From the NCBI GenBank assembly GCA_937872275.1, contig CALMSE010000032.1:1-11620 (forward strand): a stretch of DNA of 11,620 nt. Reading direction: 5' to 3'. Under the pieces are notes generated by a model. That model saw only the letters and a program-made list of their open reading frames with translations. It ran no database searches and was not told the origin of the DNA. The position numbers were made by a program, and so were the translations under genes. The DNA is from an uncultured Leucobacter sp. Lineage in GTDB: Bacteria > Actinomycetota > Actinomycetes > Actinomycetales > Microbacteriaceae. Positions 1 through 6,699 of the stretch are shown here, piece by piece. The first letter of the stretch is position 1. Every line of letters starts with the position of its first letter.

Positions 1-725
1 AGGCGTTCCTGCAGCGGATCACGCAGACGGTGCGGCTGATCCGCTCGAAGGGCGTCGGCATCTTCTTCGTGACGCAGACCCCGAAGGACGTGCCGGGCGA
101 CGTGCTCGCGCAGCTCGGCTCGCGCGTGCAGCACGCGCTGCGGGCGCACACGCCCGACGACGCCAAGGCGCTCAAGGCGACCGTCTCGACCTACCCCAAG
201 TCGGGCTACGAGCTCGGCGAGGTGCTGCAGAGCCTCGGCACCGGCGAGGCGATCGTCACCGTCATGAACGAGAAGGGCGCCCCCTCGCCCGTCGCCTGGA
301 CCAGGCTGCGCGCGCCGCAGGGGTCGATGGATCCCACCCCGGCCGTGAACATGCAGGCCGCGGTGCTCGTGTCGCCGCTGCAGGCGAAGTACGGCACGGC
401 GAGCGATCCGCACTCGGCTGCGGAGATGCTCGAGGAGCGCGCGGCCGAGGCCGCCGAGGCGAAGGCCGAGGCCGAGGCTCAGGCGCAGCGGGAGGCCGAG
501 GAGGCCGCCGCGGCGAAGGAAGCCGAGAAGGCAGCCGCCGCGGAGGCGAAGCGGCTCGAGCGCGAGGCGGAGGCGGCCGCCCGCAAGAAGGAGCAGGAGG
601 AGGCGCGCAAGGAGCGCGAGCGCAACGCCGCGGCGAAGAAGACGGCGGATCGCGTGGGCTCGGTGGTGACGTCGGGCGCGCGCACGGTGGTCAATCAGAT
701 CCTGCGCAACCTGTTCAAGAAGTAG
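1..725 (+). CDS. HerA-like helicase/ATPase, DUF853 family (3' end only)
   Basis: The frame is open from base 3, so the gene starts before the window; only the C-terminal part, about 240 residues, is visible. The segment FFVTQTPKDVPGDVLAQLGS, the following RVQHALRA...DDAKALKAT stretch, and LGTGEAIVTVMNEKGAPSPV with TRLRAP match the C-terminal region of DUF853 proteins, HerA/FtsK-related P-loop ATPases whose Walker A part would lie upstream. The function of this family is not firmly established; it is often annotated as a helicase HerA-like protein. From about base 410 to 640 the protein becomes an almost pure Ala/Glu/Lys/Arg stretch, predicted to form a long charged helix or coiled coil. It ends in a short hydrophobic tail (VVNQILRNLF). 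It is followed by a 186-nt gap before radA. Family assignment is firm, biological role uncertain. Confidence 0.85.
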   Translation, partial: AFLQRITQTVRLIRSKGVGIFFVTQTPKDVPGDVLAQLGSRVQHALRAHTPDDAKALKATVSTYPKSGYELGEVLQSLGTGEAIVTVMNEKGAPSPVAWTRLRAPQGSMDPTPAVNMQAAVLVSPLQAKYGTASDPHSAAEMLEERAAEAAEAKAEAEAQAQREAEEAAAAKEAEKAAAAEAKRLEREAEAAARKKEQEEARKERERNAAAKKTADRVGSVVTSGARTVVNQILRNLFKK

Positions 726-783
726 GCGCGTCCGCTGCGCTCGCCCGATGCGGTGCCGGTGGTGGCCGCAACTCGTCGAAGCA

Positions 784-847
784 GCATCCAAGTGCCGAAA
801 CAGCATCCTGATCACGTGATTCGGGTGCTGTTTCGGCACTTGGATGC
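784..847. repeat. 64-nt near-palindrome with perfect 22-bp arms
   Basis: Bases 784-805 are exactly the reverse complement of 826-847. The arm begins GCATCCAAGTGCCG and ends AAACAGCA. The 20-nt centre (806-825) contains the perfect 10-bp palindrome ATCACGTGAT at 811-820, plus a few more pairs on each side. The arms are only moderately GC-rich, unlike the surrounding sequence. No T-run follows, so it is not a textbook intrinsic terminator, although a hairpin this strong after the upstream gene could stop or stabilise transcripts. It lies between two genes read in the same direction. It could be a REP/MITE-like dispersed element, a terminator, or a large protein-binding dyad; the sequence alone does not decide. 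Confidence 0.85.
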
Positions 848-899
848 GTTCTCGACGCGAGTGGGACGCGGCGGACGTGTCCGTGTCGGTGGCTGCCGA

Positions 900-905
900 T
901 AGGGT
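900..905 (+). promoter_or_regulatory. Candidate -10 (TAGGGT) for a leaderless radA transcript
   Basis: TAGGGT fits the actinobacterial TAnnnT -10 pattern and ends six bases before the radA ATG, which would put transcription start at or within a base of the A of ATG. No convincing Shine-Dalgarno sequence precedes the ATG, which fits leaderless translation. I see no good -35 hexamer at 16-18 nt upstream, so this rests on position and the -10 alone. Confidence 0.45.
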
Positions 906-911
906 CGCAGC

Positions 912-2237
912 ATGGCGACGAAGAGCAGCGGATACGCGTGCAGCGAATGCGGGTGGCGGGCGGCCAAGTGGGTCGGCCGCTGCGGCGAGTGCCAGCAGTG
1001 GGGCACCGTCGTCGAGGTCGCGGCCCCCGGCGCGACGCTCGGCAAGACCGTGCGCGCCACCGCGCCCGCCGCCGGGCGCGAGGCCCGGCCCATCACGGAG
1101 CTGACGGCCGAAGAGGCGGCGCACCGCCCCACGGGCATCGGCGAGCTCGACCGGGTGCTCGGCGGGGGAGTGGTGCCGGGGGCGGCGATCCTCTTCTCGG
1201 GCGAGCCGGGCGTCGGCAAGTCGACGCTGCTGCTCGACGTCGCGGCCCGCGTGGCCGCGGCCGGGGGGCGCGTGCTCTATGCGAGCGGCGAGGAGTCGAC
1301 GGGGCAGATCCGCATGCGCGCCGAGCGTACGGGCGCGCTGCACGACACGCTCTTCCTCGCGAGCGAGAACGACCTCGCCACCGTGCTCGGGCACATCGAG
1401 GCGGTGCGCCCGCGGCTCGTCATCGTCGACTCGGTGCAGACGCTCGCGAGCGATCAGGTGGAGGGCAGCGCGGGCGGGCCCTCGCAGGTGCGGGAGGTCG
1501 CCAGTGCGCTGATCCGCGAGGCCAAGCGGCGCGGGGTGCCCGTCGTGCTGGTCGGCCATGTCACGAAGGACGGCTCGGTGGCGGGGCCCCGTCTGCTCGA
1601 GCATCTGGTCGACGTCGTCTGCCATTTCGAGGGCGACCGGCAGACCGCATTGCGCTTCCTGCGCACGCTGAAGAACCGCTTCGGGCCGACCGACGAGATC
1701 GGCTGCTTCGAGATGACCGGCAACGGCATCTCGGAGGTGCCGGACCCCTCGGGCCTCTTCCTCAGCCGCGGGGTCGAGCCCGTGAGCGGCACGTGCGCCG
1801 CGATCGCGATGGAGGGCCGGCGTGCGCTCCCCGTCGAGGTGCAGGCGCTCGTCGCGGCGAGCGCCACCCCGAACCCCAGGCGCGTGACGAGCGGCGTGGA
1901 CTCGGCGCGGGTGGCCATGATCCTCGCCGTGCTCGAACGGCGGGCCGGGGCACGGCTGCACGACAAAGACGTCTACGTGTCGACCGTGGGCGGCGTGCGC
2001 CTCGTCGAGCCGGCGGCGGATCTCGCCATCGCGCTCGCCGTGCTCTCGGCGGTGGCGGATCGCCCACTGCCGCACGAGCTCGCCGCGGTGGGCGAGCTCA
2101 GCCTGGCCGGTGAGATCCGTCCGGTCGTCGGTGGCGCGCAGCGCGCCTCCGAGGCTCGCAGGCTCGGCTACCGGGTGCTGATCGACGCGGAGGCCGGCAC
2201 CCTGCGGCGGGCGAAGGAGGTCGCCATGGAGGGGTAG
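912..2237 (+). CDS. radA: DNA repair protein RadA (Sms)
   Basis: RadA is a RecA-related, DnaB-like branch-migration ATPase that helps process recombination intermediates. All family parts are present in 441 residues, close to the usual 450-460. An N-terminal C4 zinc finger has Cys10, Cys13, Cys24 and Cys27. Walker A GEPGVGKST is at 97-105. The hydrophobic Walker B strand ends at Asp173 (RLVIVDS). The RadA-specific KNRFG motif is at 254-258. A C-terminal Lon-protease-like domain follows (about 300-441, with AVGELSLAGEIRPV near 395). The ATG at 912 is chosen because it gives the canonical short lead before the zinc finger. A TAGGGT hexamer just upstream suggests a leaderless mRNA. The stop is 11 nt before mqo. 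The C-terminus is slightly short but nothing essential is missing. Confidence 0.97.
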   Translation: MATKSSGYACSECGWRAAKWVGRCGECQQWGTVVEVAAPGATLGKTVRATAPAAGREARPITELTAEEAAHRPTGIGELDRVLGGGVVPGAAILFSGEPGVGKSTLLLDVAARVAAAGGRVLYASGEESTGQIRMRAERTGALHDTLFLASENDLATVLGHIEAVRPRLVIVDSVQTLASDQVEGSAGGPSQVREVASALIREAKRRGVPVVLVGHVTKDGSVAGPRLLEHLVDVVCHFEGDRQTALRFLRTLKNRFGPTDEIGCFEMTGNGISEVPDPSGLFLSRGVEPVSGTCAAIAMEGRRALPVEVQALVAASATPNPRRVTSGVDSARVAMILAVLERRAGARLHDKDVYVSTVGGVRLVEPAADLAIALAVLSAVADRPLPHELAAVGELSLAGEIRPVVGGAQRASEARRLGYRVLIDAEAGTLRRAKEVAMEG

Positions 2238-2245
2238 ACTAGGAG
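2235..2245 (+). promoter_or_regulatory. Candidate -10 (TAGACT) and AGGAG before mqo
   Basis: TAGACT (2235-2240) overlaps the radA stop codon and ends eight bases before the mqo GTG. It matches TAnnnT and would give a leaderless or nearly leaderless mqo mRNA. AGGAG (2241-2245) lies only three bases before the GTG, too close for a normal ribosome binding site. A better placed GGAGGGG is not available (2228-2234 is 14 nt away). mqo may therefore have its own promoter as well as radA read-through. No clear -35 is visible. Confidence 0.4.
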
Positions 2246-2248
2246 ACC

Positions 2249-3739
2249 GTGAGCAACAACACCGTAGATGTGGTCCTCATCGGCGGCGGCGTGATGAGCG
2301 CCACCCTTGGCACCCTGATCCATCAGGTCGAGCCCGAGTGGTCGATCCACATCCTGGAGTCGCTCGACGAGGTCGCCGCCGAATCGAGCAACGCCTGGAA
2401 CAACGCCGGCACGGGCCACGCCGCGCTGTGCGAGCTCAACTACATGCCCGAGGGGCAGGACGGCAGCCTCTCGAGCGCCAAGGCGATCGAGATCAACGAG
2501 CAGTTCCAGCTGTCGCGGCAGTGGTGGTCATCCCTCGTGCAAGACGGCACTCTGGGCGAGCCCGCGGGCTTCATCAATCCCGTTCCGCACATGACCTTCG
2601 TGCAGGGTCAGGCGAACATCGAGTACCTGCGCCGCCGCCACGAGCTGCTGAAGGGCGAGCCGCTCTTCTCCGACATGGAGTTCAGCGACGATCCGATGCA
2701 GATCGCCGAGTGGGCGCCGTTGCTCGTCGAGCGCCGCTCCCGCGACGAGGTCTTCGCCGCGACTCGCGCGGTCAGCGGCACCGATGTCGACTTCGGCGAG
2801 GTCACCCGCCGCCTCATCGACCGGCTGGCCGCGGACGGCGCAGGCGTGCATCTGAACCACGAAGCGGAGAAGCTCGACCGTCGCCAGGACGGCACGTGGG
2901 ATGTGCGCGTGCTCGACCGCTCGCGCCGCACCCGCGCGACGATCAACGCCCGTTTCGTCTTCGTCGGCGCGGGCGGCGGCGCGCTCGGGCTGCTGCAGTC
3001 GTCGGGCATCCCCGAGATCCGCGGCTTCGGCGGCTTCCCCATCAGCGGCAAGTTCCTGCGCTGCGACAAGCCCGAGGTGGTGCGCGAGCACCATGCCAAG
3101 GTCTACGGCAAGGCCGCCGTCGGCGCACCGCCGATGTCGGTGCCGCACCTCGACACCCGGGTGGTGGACGGCAAGGCCAGCCTGCTCTTCGGCCCCTACG
3201 CCGGGTTCAGCCCGAACTTCCTGAAGCGCGGCTCCTGGTGGGATCTGCCCGGCTCGGTGCGCCCCCACAACCTCGGCCCGATGATCAAGGTCGGGCTCAC
3301 CGAGTTCGGCCTCGAGAAGTACCTCCTCGGCGAGGTGTTCGCGAGCCGCGAGAAGCAGATGGAGACGCTGCGCGAGTACATGCCGTCGGCCCGCAGCGAG
3401 GACTGGGAGATGATCACCGCCGGCCAGCGGGTGCAGGTCATGAAGAAGGATCCGGAGAAGGGCGGAGTGCTGCAGTTCGGCACCGAGGTCATCACCGGCG
3501 CCGAGGGCACGATCGCGGGCCTTCTGGGCGCCTCGCCCGGCGCCTCGACCGCGGTCGACGCGATGCTCGACGTGATGCAGCGCTGCTTCCCCGAGCAGTT
3601 CGAGGGCAAGTGGAAGGCCGAGGTGCTGCGGCGCATCCCCGCCTTCGGCACGGGCGTCAACCACGACCCGGCGGCGGCCGCGGCCTCGCTCGCGGAGACC
3701 GCCGCGGTGCTCGGTCTCGACACCGCATCGGTCGTCTGA
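2249..3739 (+). CDS. mqo: Malate:quinone oxidoreductase (malate dehydrogenase, quinone)
   Basis: Mqo is an FAD-dependent peripheral membrane enzyme that oxidises L-malate to oxaloacetate and passes electrons to the quinone pool, a TCA-cycle and respiratory entry step common in actinobacteria. The 496 residues match the family's usual length of about 500. The N-terminal FAD site VVLIGGGVMSATLG covers residues 8-21. The family signature SSNAWNNAGTGHAALCELNY runs through about 46-65. Other conserved blocks are GTDVDFG (about 179), FVFVGAGGGAL (near 237), GPYAGF (about 314) and, near the end, LLGASPGAST. The start is GTG at 2249, since the FAD motif follows immediately as in homologues. It lies 11 nt after radA and converges with the CoA-ligase gene 40 nt downstream. 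Confidence 0.97.
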   Translation: MSNNTVDVVLIGGGVMSATLGTLIHQVEPEWSIHILESLDEVAAESSNAWNNAGTGHAALCELNYMPEGQDGSLSSAKAIEINEQFQLSRQWWSSLVQDGTLGEPAGFINPVPHMTFVQGQANIEYLRRRHELLKGEPLFSDMEFSDDPMQIAEWAPLLVERRSRDEVFAATRAVSGTDVDFGEVTRRLIDRLAADGAGVHLNHEAEKLDRRQDGTWDVRVLDRSRRTRATINARFVFVGAGGGALGLLQSSGIPEIRGFGGFPISGKFLRCDKPEVVREHHAKVYGKAAVGAPPMSVPHLDTRVVDGKASLLFGPYAGFSPNFLKRGSWWDLPGSVRPHNLGPMIKVGLTEFGLEKYLLGEVFASREKQMETLREYMPSARSEDWEMITAGQRVQVMKKDPEKGGVLQFGTEVITGAEGTIAGLLGASPGASTAVDAMLDVMQRCFPEQFEGKWKAEVLRRIPAFGTGVNHDPAAAAASLAETAAVLGLDTASVV

Positions 3740-3744
3740 GCCGG

Positions 3745-3778
3745 GCCGAGCCCGACCTCGGCGGCCTCCGAGCCGCCG
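3745..3778. terminator. Two overlapping GC-rich hairpins in the convergent gap
   Basis: Two mutually exclusive stems fill the 40-nt gap between the mqo stop and the stop of the convergent ligase gene. One pairs GCCGAG (3745-3750) with CTCGGC (3757-3762) around a 6-nt loop. The other pairs CGGCGGC (3759-3765) with GCCGCCG (3772-3778), also around a 6-nt loop. Neither has a T-run, as is common in GC-rich actinobacteria. Position between two converging genes makes a bidirectional terminator likely; this is inference. Confidence 0.5.
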
Positions 3779-3779
3779 C

Positions 3780-5426
3780 TCAGCCCCCGAGCCGCTCGCG
3801 CAGCTTGAAGTGCTGCAGCTTCCCGCTCGGGTTGCGCGGCAGGCTCTCCGCGAAGTGGATCTCGCGCGGGTACTTGTAGGGCGCGATGGTCTGCTTCACG
3901 AAGTCCTGGAGCTCCCTGCGCTTCGCGTCGTCCCCGGCGACGCCCTCGCGCAGCACGACGAAGGCGACGACGATCGACCCGCGGTCGACGTCGGGCTTCC
4001 CGATCACGGCCGACTCGACGACGTCGCGATGGCCGGCCAGCGCCTCCTCGACCTCGGGCGCCCCGATGTTGTACCCGGACGAGACGATCATGCTGTCGCT
4101 GCGCGCCTCGTACCAGAAGTACCCGTCCTCGTCGCGGCGGAAGGTGTCGCCGGTGACGTTCCACCCCTGCGAGACGTAGTTGCCCTGGCGGTCGCCGTGC
4201 AGATAGCGGCACCCGGTCGGGCCGATGACCCCGAGCCGCCCGAGCTCTCCGGGGGGCAGCTCGTGGCCGTCGTCGTCGAGGATCGTCGCGCGGTACCCGG
4301 GGACGGGGCGCCCGGTGCTCCCCGGGCGGATGTCGTCGTCGGCCGCCGAGATGAAGATGTGCAGCAGCTCGGTGGAGCCGATCCCGTCGATGAGTCGGAG
4401 CCCGGTGGCATCCCGGATCTCGTGCCAGACGCTCTCGGGCAGGTGCTCGCCCGCCGAGACCGCGCGTCGCACCCCCCGCAGCAGCTCGGCCTTCTCCGCG
4501 CGCACGATGGCCCGATAGGCGGTCGGCGCGGTGAACAGCACGGTGACGCCGAACTCGTCGACGAGCTCCGCAAGTTCCACGGGCGTCGCCCGCTCGACCA
4601 GCAGAGACGATGCGCCGAAGCGGATGGGGAAGACGAGGAGTCCGCCGAGGCCGAAGGTGAAGGCGAGCGGCGGGCTGCCGGTGAACAGGTCGTCCGGGAC
4701 GGGCTTGAGCACGTGCCGAGCGAAGGTGTCGGCGTTGACGAGGATGTCGCGATGGAAGTGCACGGTGATCTTGGGCTTGCCCGTGGTGCCGGAGGTCGGG
4801 GCGAAGAGCGCGACGTCGTCGGCCGCGGTCTCCACGTCGGTGTGCGTCGCGGGCTTGTCCGCCATGAGCCTGCCGAGGTCCCCGGCCGCCTCGCCGCCCG
4901 GGCCGTCCGCCGCGGAGAACGACACGATGCGATCCGCGGGCAGGATCCCCGGAGCCGCAGCGGCGAGATCGTCGACGAATCGCTCGTCGCAGAGCGCCAG
5001 CTGCGCCTCGGTCGCCTCGAGCACCGGGGCCAGCTCGGCGGCGCGCAGCACATGCATGGTCGAGACGGCGATGCCGCCCGCCTTCAGCACGCCGAACCAG
5101 CACATCGCCATCCAGGGCGAGTTGGGGCCGCGGAGCACGACCCGGTTGCCGGGCACCAGACCGAGATCCTGCTCGAGCACATGAGCGATGCGGTTGGCGC
5201 CGGCCAGCACCTCGCCGTAGCTCCAACTGCGGCCGTCGGGGGTGCGCAGGCAGACCCGATCCGGGCCGTGCTCGGCGACCGCGGCGTCGATGAGCGCGGT
5301 GGCCGCGTTGAGGTCCCGGGGGTACCGGACGTCGTCGATGGTGAACTCGATGGTCGGCCAACTCTCCTGCGCGGGCAGCGAGTCCCGGGCGAAAGTGTCG
5401 ACGTGCGCGGATCGTCCGGCGTTCAC
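3780..5426 (-). CDS. Benzoate/2-aminobenzoate-type CoA ligase (ANL superfamily)
   Basis: This enzyme activates a carboxylic acid with ATP to an acyl-adenylate and transfers it to CoA. The N-terminal pattern AHVDTFARDSLP...WP...YPRDLNAA and the GPNSPWMA...LKAGG block resemble 2-aminobenzoate-CoA and benzoate-CoA ligases, so an aromatic acid is the likely substrate; this is inference. Core ANL motifs are intact: TSGTTGKPK (A3) at 211-219, GSTE (A5) at 350-353, Asp427 of the TGD motif (A7), YEARSDSMIVSSGYNIGAPE (A8) from 439, and catalytic Lys536 in NPSGKLQ (A10). The frame stays open to 5549, but the start chosen is GTG at 5426. It has a perfect AGGAGG eight bases upstream, whereas the ATG at 5465 lies inside the likely -10 element. 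That gives 548 residues, normal for the family. It is divergent from the ABC/monooxygenase operon and probably belongs to the same pathway. Confidence 0.9.
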   Translation of the reverse strand: MNAGRSAHVDTFARDSLPAQESWPTIEFTIDDVRYPRDLNAATALIDAAVAEHGPDRVCLRTPDGRSWSYGEVLAGANRIAHVLEQDLGLVPGNRVVLRGPNSPWMAMCWFGVLKAGGIAVSTMHVLRAAELAPVLEATEAQLALCDERFVDDLAAAAPGILPADRIVSFSAADGPGGEAAGDLGRLMADKPATHTDVETAADDVALFAPTSGTTGKPKITVHFHRDILVNADTFARHVLKPVPDDLFTGSPPLAFTFGLGGLLVFPIRFGASSLLVERATPVELAELVDEFGVTVLFTAPTAYRAIVRAEKAELLRGVRRAVSAGEHLPESVWHEIRDATGLRLIDGIGSTELLHIFISAADDDIRPGSTGRPVPGYRATILDDDGHELPPGELGRLGVIGPTGCRYLHGDRQGNYVSQGWNVTGDTFRRDEDGYFWYEARSDSMIVSSGYNIGAPEVEEALAGHRDVVESAVIGKPDVDRGSIVVAFVVLREGVAGDDAKRRELQDFVKQTIAPYKYPREIHFAESLPRNPSGKLQHFKLRERLGG

Positions 5427-5434
5427 GATGGGTG

Positions 5435-5440
5435 CCTCCT
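5435..5440 (-). promoter_or_regulatory. Shine-Dalgarno AGGAGG deciding the ligase start
   Basis: On the - strand AGGAGG is followed by eight bases and then GTG (5426-5424). This is the strongest ribosome binding site in the window and is the reason for rejecting the longer upstream starts at 5465 and 5549. Confidence 0.8.
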
Positions 5441-5460
5441 GCTTCGTCGGGTGCCTTCCA

Positions 5461-5479
5461 GACATGAATAGCTCATGTC
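5461..5479. promoter_or_regulatory. Operator-like dyad over the ligase -10
   Basis: GACATGAATAGCTCATGTC consists of perfect 7-bp arms (GACATGA/TCATGTC) around a 5-bp centre. It covers the candidate -10 and part of the spacer of the ligase promoter, the classic position for a repressor of the TetR, MarR or GntR kind. No such regulator is encoded in the window, so the binding protein is unknown. Confidence 0.6.
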
Positions 5480-5494
5480 GGTGACGTTCGTCAA
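5465..5494 (-). promoter_or_regulatory. Candidate promoter of the CoA-ligase gene
   Basis: Read on the - strand, TTGACG (5494-5489) and TATTCA (5470-5465) form a -35 and -10 separated by 18 bp. Transcription would start near 5458, leaving a leader of about 32 nt that contains the AGGAGG ribosome binding site. The -35 matches five of six consensus bases; the -10 is weaker. The dyad at 5461-5479 overlaps it. Confidence 0.55.
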
Positions 5495-5605
5495 TGGTTT
5501 GAAGTGTGAGGTGCGATGGTGCGACGACCGGCGGGTCCCCTTCCGGCACAGTGAAGCACCCGCATCTGAGAGGTCTGCTCCCTCATTCGGGGTATCTTCC
5601 TCCGG

Positions 5606-5623
5606 ATGCCCTGGACAGGGCAT
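5606..5623. promoter_or_regulatory. Dyad upstream of the ABC-transporter operon
   Basis: ATGCCCTGGACAGGGCAT has 8-bp perfect arms (ATGCCCTG/CAGGGCAT) around GA, with a further CGG/CCG pair outside (5603-5605 and 5627-5629, three bases bulged). As DNA it resembles an operator for a dimeric repressor; as RNA it would be a tight hairpin. A TATCTT hexamer at 5593-5598 could be a -10, which would put this dyad right at the transcription start, but no -35 supports that. Confidence 0.5.
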
Positions 5624-5640
5624 GATCCGCGTGCACCCGC

Positions 5641-5657
5641 GTCACTACATTCGTGAC
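5641..5657. promoter_or_regulatory. Second dyad upstream of the ABC operon, enclosing a -10-like TACATT
   Basis: GTCACTACATTCGTGAC has 5-bp arms (GTCAC/GTGAC) around TACATTC. The centre contains TACATT (5646-5651), a fair -10 hexamer. If used, transcription would start near 5658 and give a leader of about 36 nt carrying the purine-rich AGAGAG before the ATG at 5694. No good -35 is present 16-18 nt upstream, so either an activator is needed or this is not the promoter. Confidence 0.35.
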
Positions 5658-5693
5658 AATCCAGCCGGAATATCCCGAGAAGAGAGTGATGCA

Positions 5694-6683
5694 ATGAAGC
5701 TTCCGAACCGAATCCGAGCGGCGGCCGCGATCGCCGCCGCGACACTTCTGCTCGCCGGATGCACCGCGTCCGGCGGAGGAGCCGCCGACGGCGGCGACAC
5801 CGCAGCGACGGAGAGCAACGGCGCCCTCGCCATGAGCTTCCCGTCTCAGGGCAACTCCTACTGGACCACGATCCTGGGCGAGATGAAGACGCTCGCCGAG
5901 GAGGCCGGCTACGAACTGCTCACCGACGATCCGCAGGGCCAGATCGAGGCCCAGGTGAACGGCTGGCGCACATGGATCACCCGCGGCGACGTCAAGGCCA
6001 TCATGGGCCTTCCCATCCAGCCCGACGCGATCGTGCCGGTGACGCAGGAGGCCAATGACGCGGGCATCCCCGTCGTCGGCTTCGTGGTCCCCTGGGAGGG
6101 CACGGCCGCCACCGTCGGCATCGACTTCATCGAGCACGCCGCCATCGCGGGCAAGTCGGCCGGCGAGTGGATCCTCGAGAACCGCGGCGACGAGCCGACC
6201 AAGGTCGCCCTGGTCGGCAACACCGACAACGACGCGGGTCGAGCGTTCAACTCCGGGTACATCAAGGGACTCGAGGAGAGCGGTGCGAACGTCGAGATCT
6301 TCGAGCTCGGCAACGGCGGCCCGACGCGCGACGACGGCTACAACGCTGCGCAGACCCACATCGTCGCGCACCCCGACACCTACGTCTGGCTGGGCCAGGG
6401 CGCATCCGAGGCGCTGGGCGCCCGCCAGGCGATCATCGACTCCGGCATCAGCCCGACCGATGCGAAGTTCTTCGTCAGCGCCGCGGCGATCGACCAGGAG
6501 GCGCTCGACACGATCGCCAAGGGCGACATCCTCCGCGAGGCCTGGTACATCCCCTCGGCCGTCTTCGCGAAGGCCAACATCGACACGATGATCGCGGCGG
6601 CCAACGGCAAGCTCACCGAGACGATGGTCATGCTCGAGGCCACCCGCGCGACCCAGGCCAACGCCGGCTCGCTCGCCCCGTAG
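5694..6683 (+). CDS. ABC-importer solute-binding lipoprotein (sugar-type, RbsB-like family)
   Basis: This is the extracytoplasmic substrate receptor of the importer encoded by the next two genes. The first 23 residues form a lipoprotein signal: NRIR basic end, an Ala/Leu core, and lipobox LAGC with lipidated Cys23. A Ser/Gly-rich linker follows. The mature part is a type I periplasmic-binding fold of the Peripla_BP_4 kind: ALAMSFPSQGNSYWTTILGE opens lobe 1, VKAIMGLPIQPDAIVPVTQEA is the typical first-lobe strand-helix, and VALVGNTDNDAGR begins lobe 2. Length is 329 residues, typical. The ATG at 5694 is chosen because the signal peptide starts there, with AGAGAG seven bases upstream. The frame is open upstream but those residues do not look like a signal. 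Families of this type bind ribose, xylose, autoinducer-2 and also non-sugars, so the ligand is not predictable. The next gene starts 16 nt after it. Confidence 0.9.
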   Translation: MKLPNRIRAAAAIAAATLLLAGCTASGGGAADGGDTAATESNGALAMSFPSQGNSYWTTILGEMKTLAEEAGYELLTDDPQGQIEAQVNGWRTWITRGDVKAIMGLPIQPDAIVPVTQEANDAGIPVVGFVVPWEGTAATVGIDFIEHAAIAGKSAGEWILENRGDEPTKVALVGNTDNDAGRAFNSGYIKGLEESGANVEIFELGNGGPTRDDGYNAAQTHIVAHPDTYVWLGQGASEALGARQAIIDSGISPTDAKFFVSAAAIDQEALDTIAKGDILREAWYIPSAVFAKANIDTMIAAANGKLTETMVMLEATRATQANAGSLAP

Positions 6684-6699
6684 GCGCGGAGATCGTTCG

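Noticed and set aside
3810..5471. Long open frame on the + strand opposite the CoA ligase
   Set aside because: It is a GC-rich shadow frame with low-complexity Arg/Gly/Asp/Ala composition and no recognisable domain; the - strand frame has all ANL motifs.
5483..5492. ACGTTCG shared between the ligase promoter region and the 10895-10901 dyad centre
   Set aside because: A 7-mer shared once between two regions is expected by chance and is not part of the same symmetric structure in both.
5427..5549. N-terminal extension of the CoA ligase from ATG at 5465 or from 5549
   Set aside because: The added residues do not resemble ligase N-termini, the ATG at 5465 falls in the likely -10, and GTG at 5426 has an ideal AGGAGG.
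5475..5693. 73-residue extension of the solute-binding protein
   Set aside because: The frame is open only by chance; the lipoprotein signal begins at the ATG at 5694 and the upstream stretch carries regulatory dyads.
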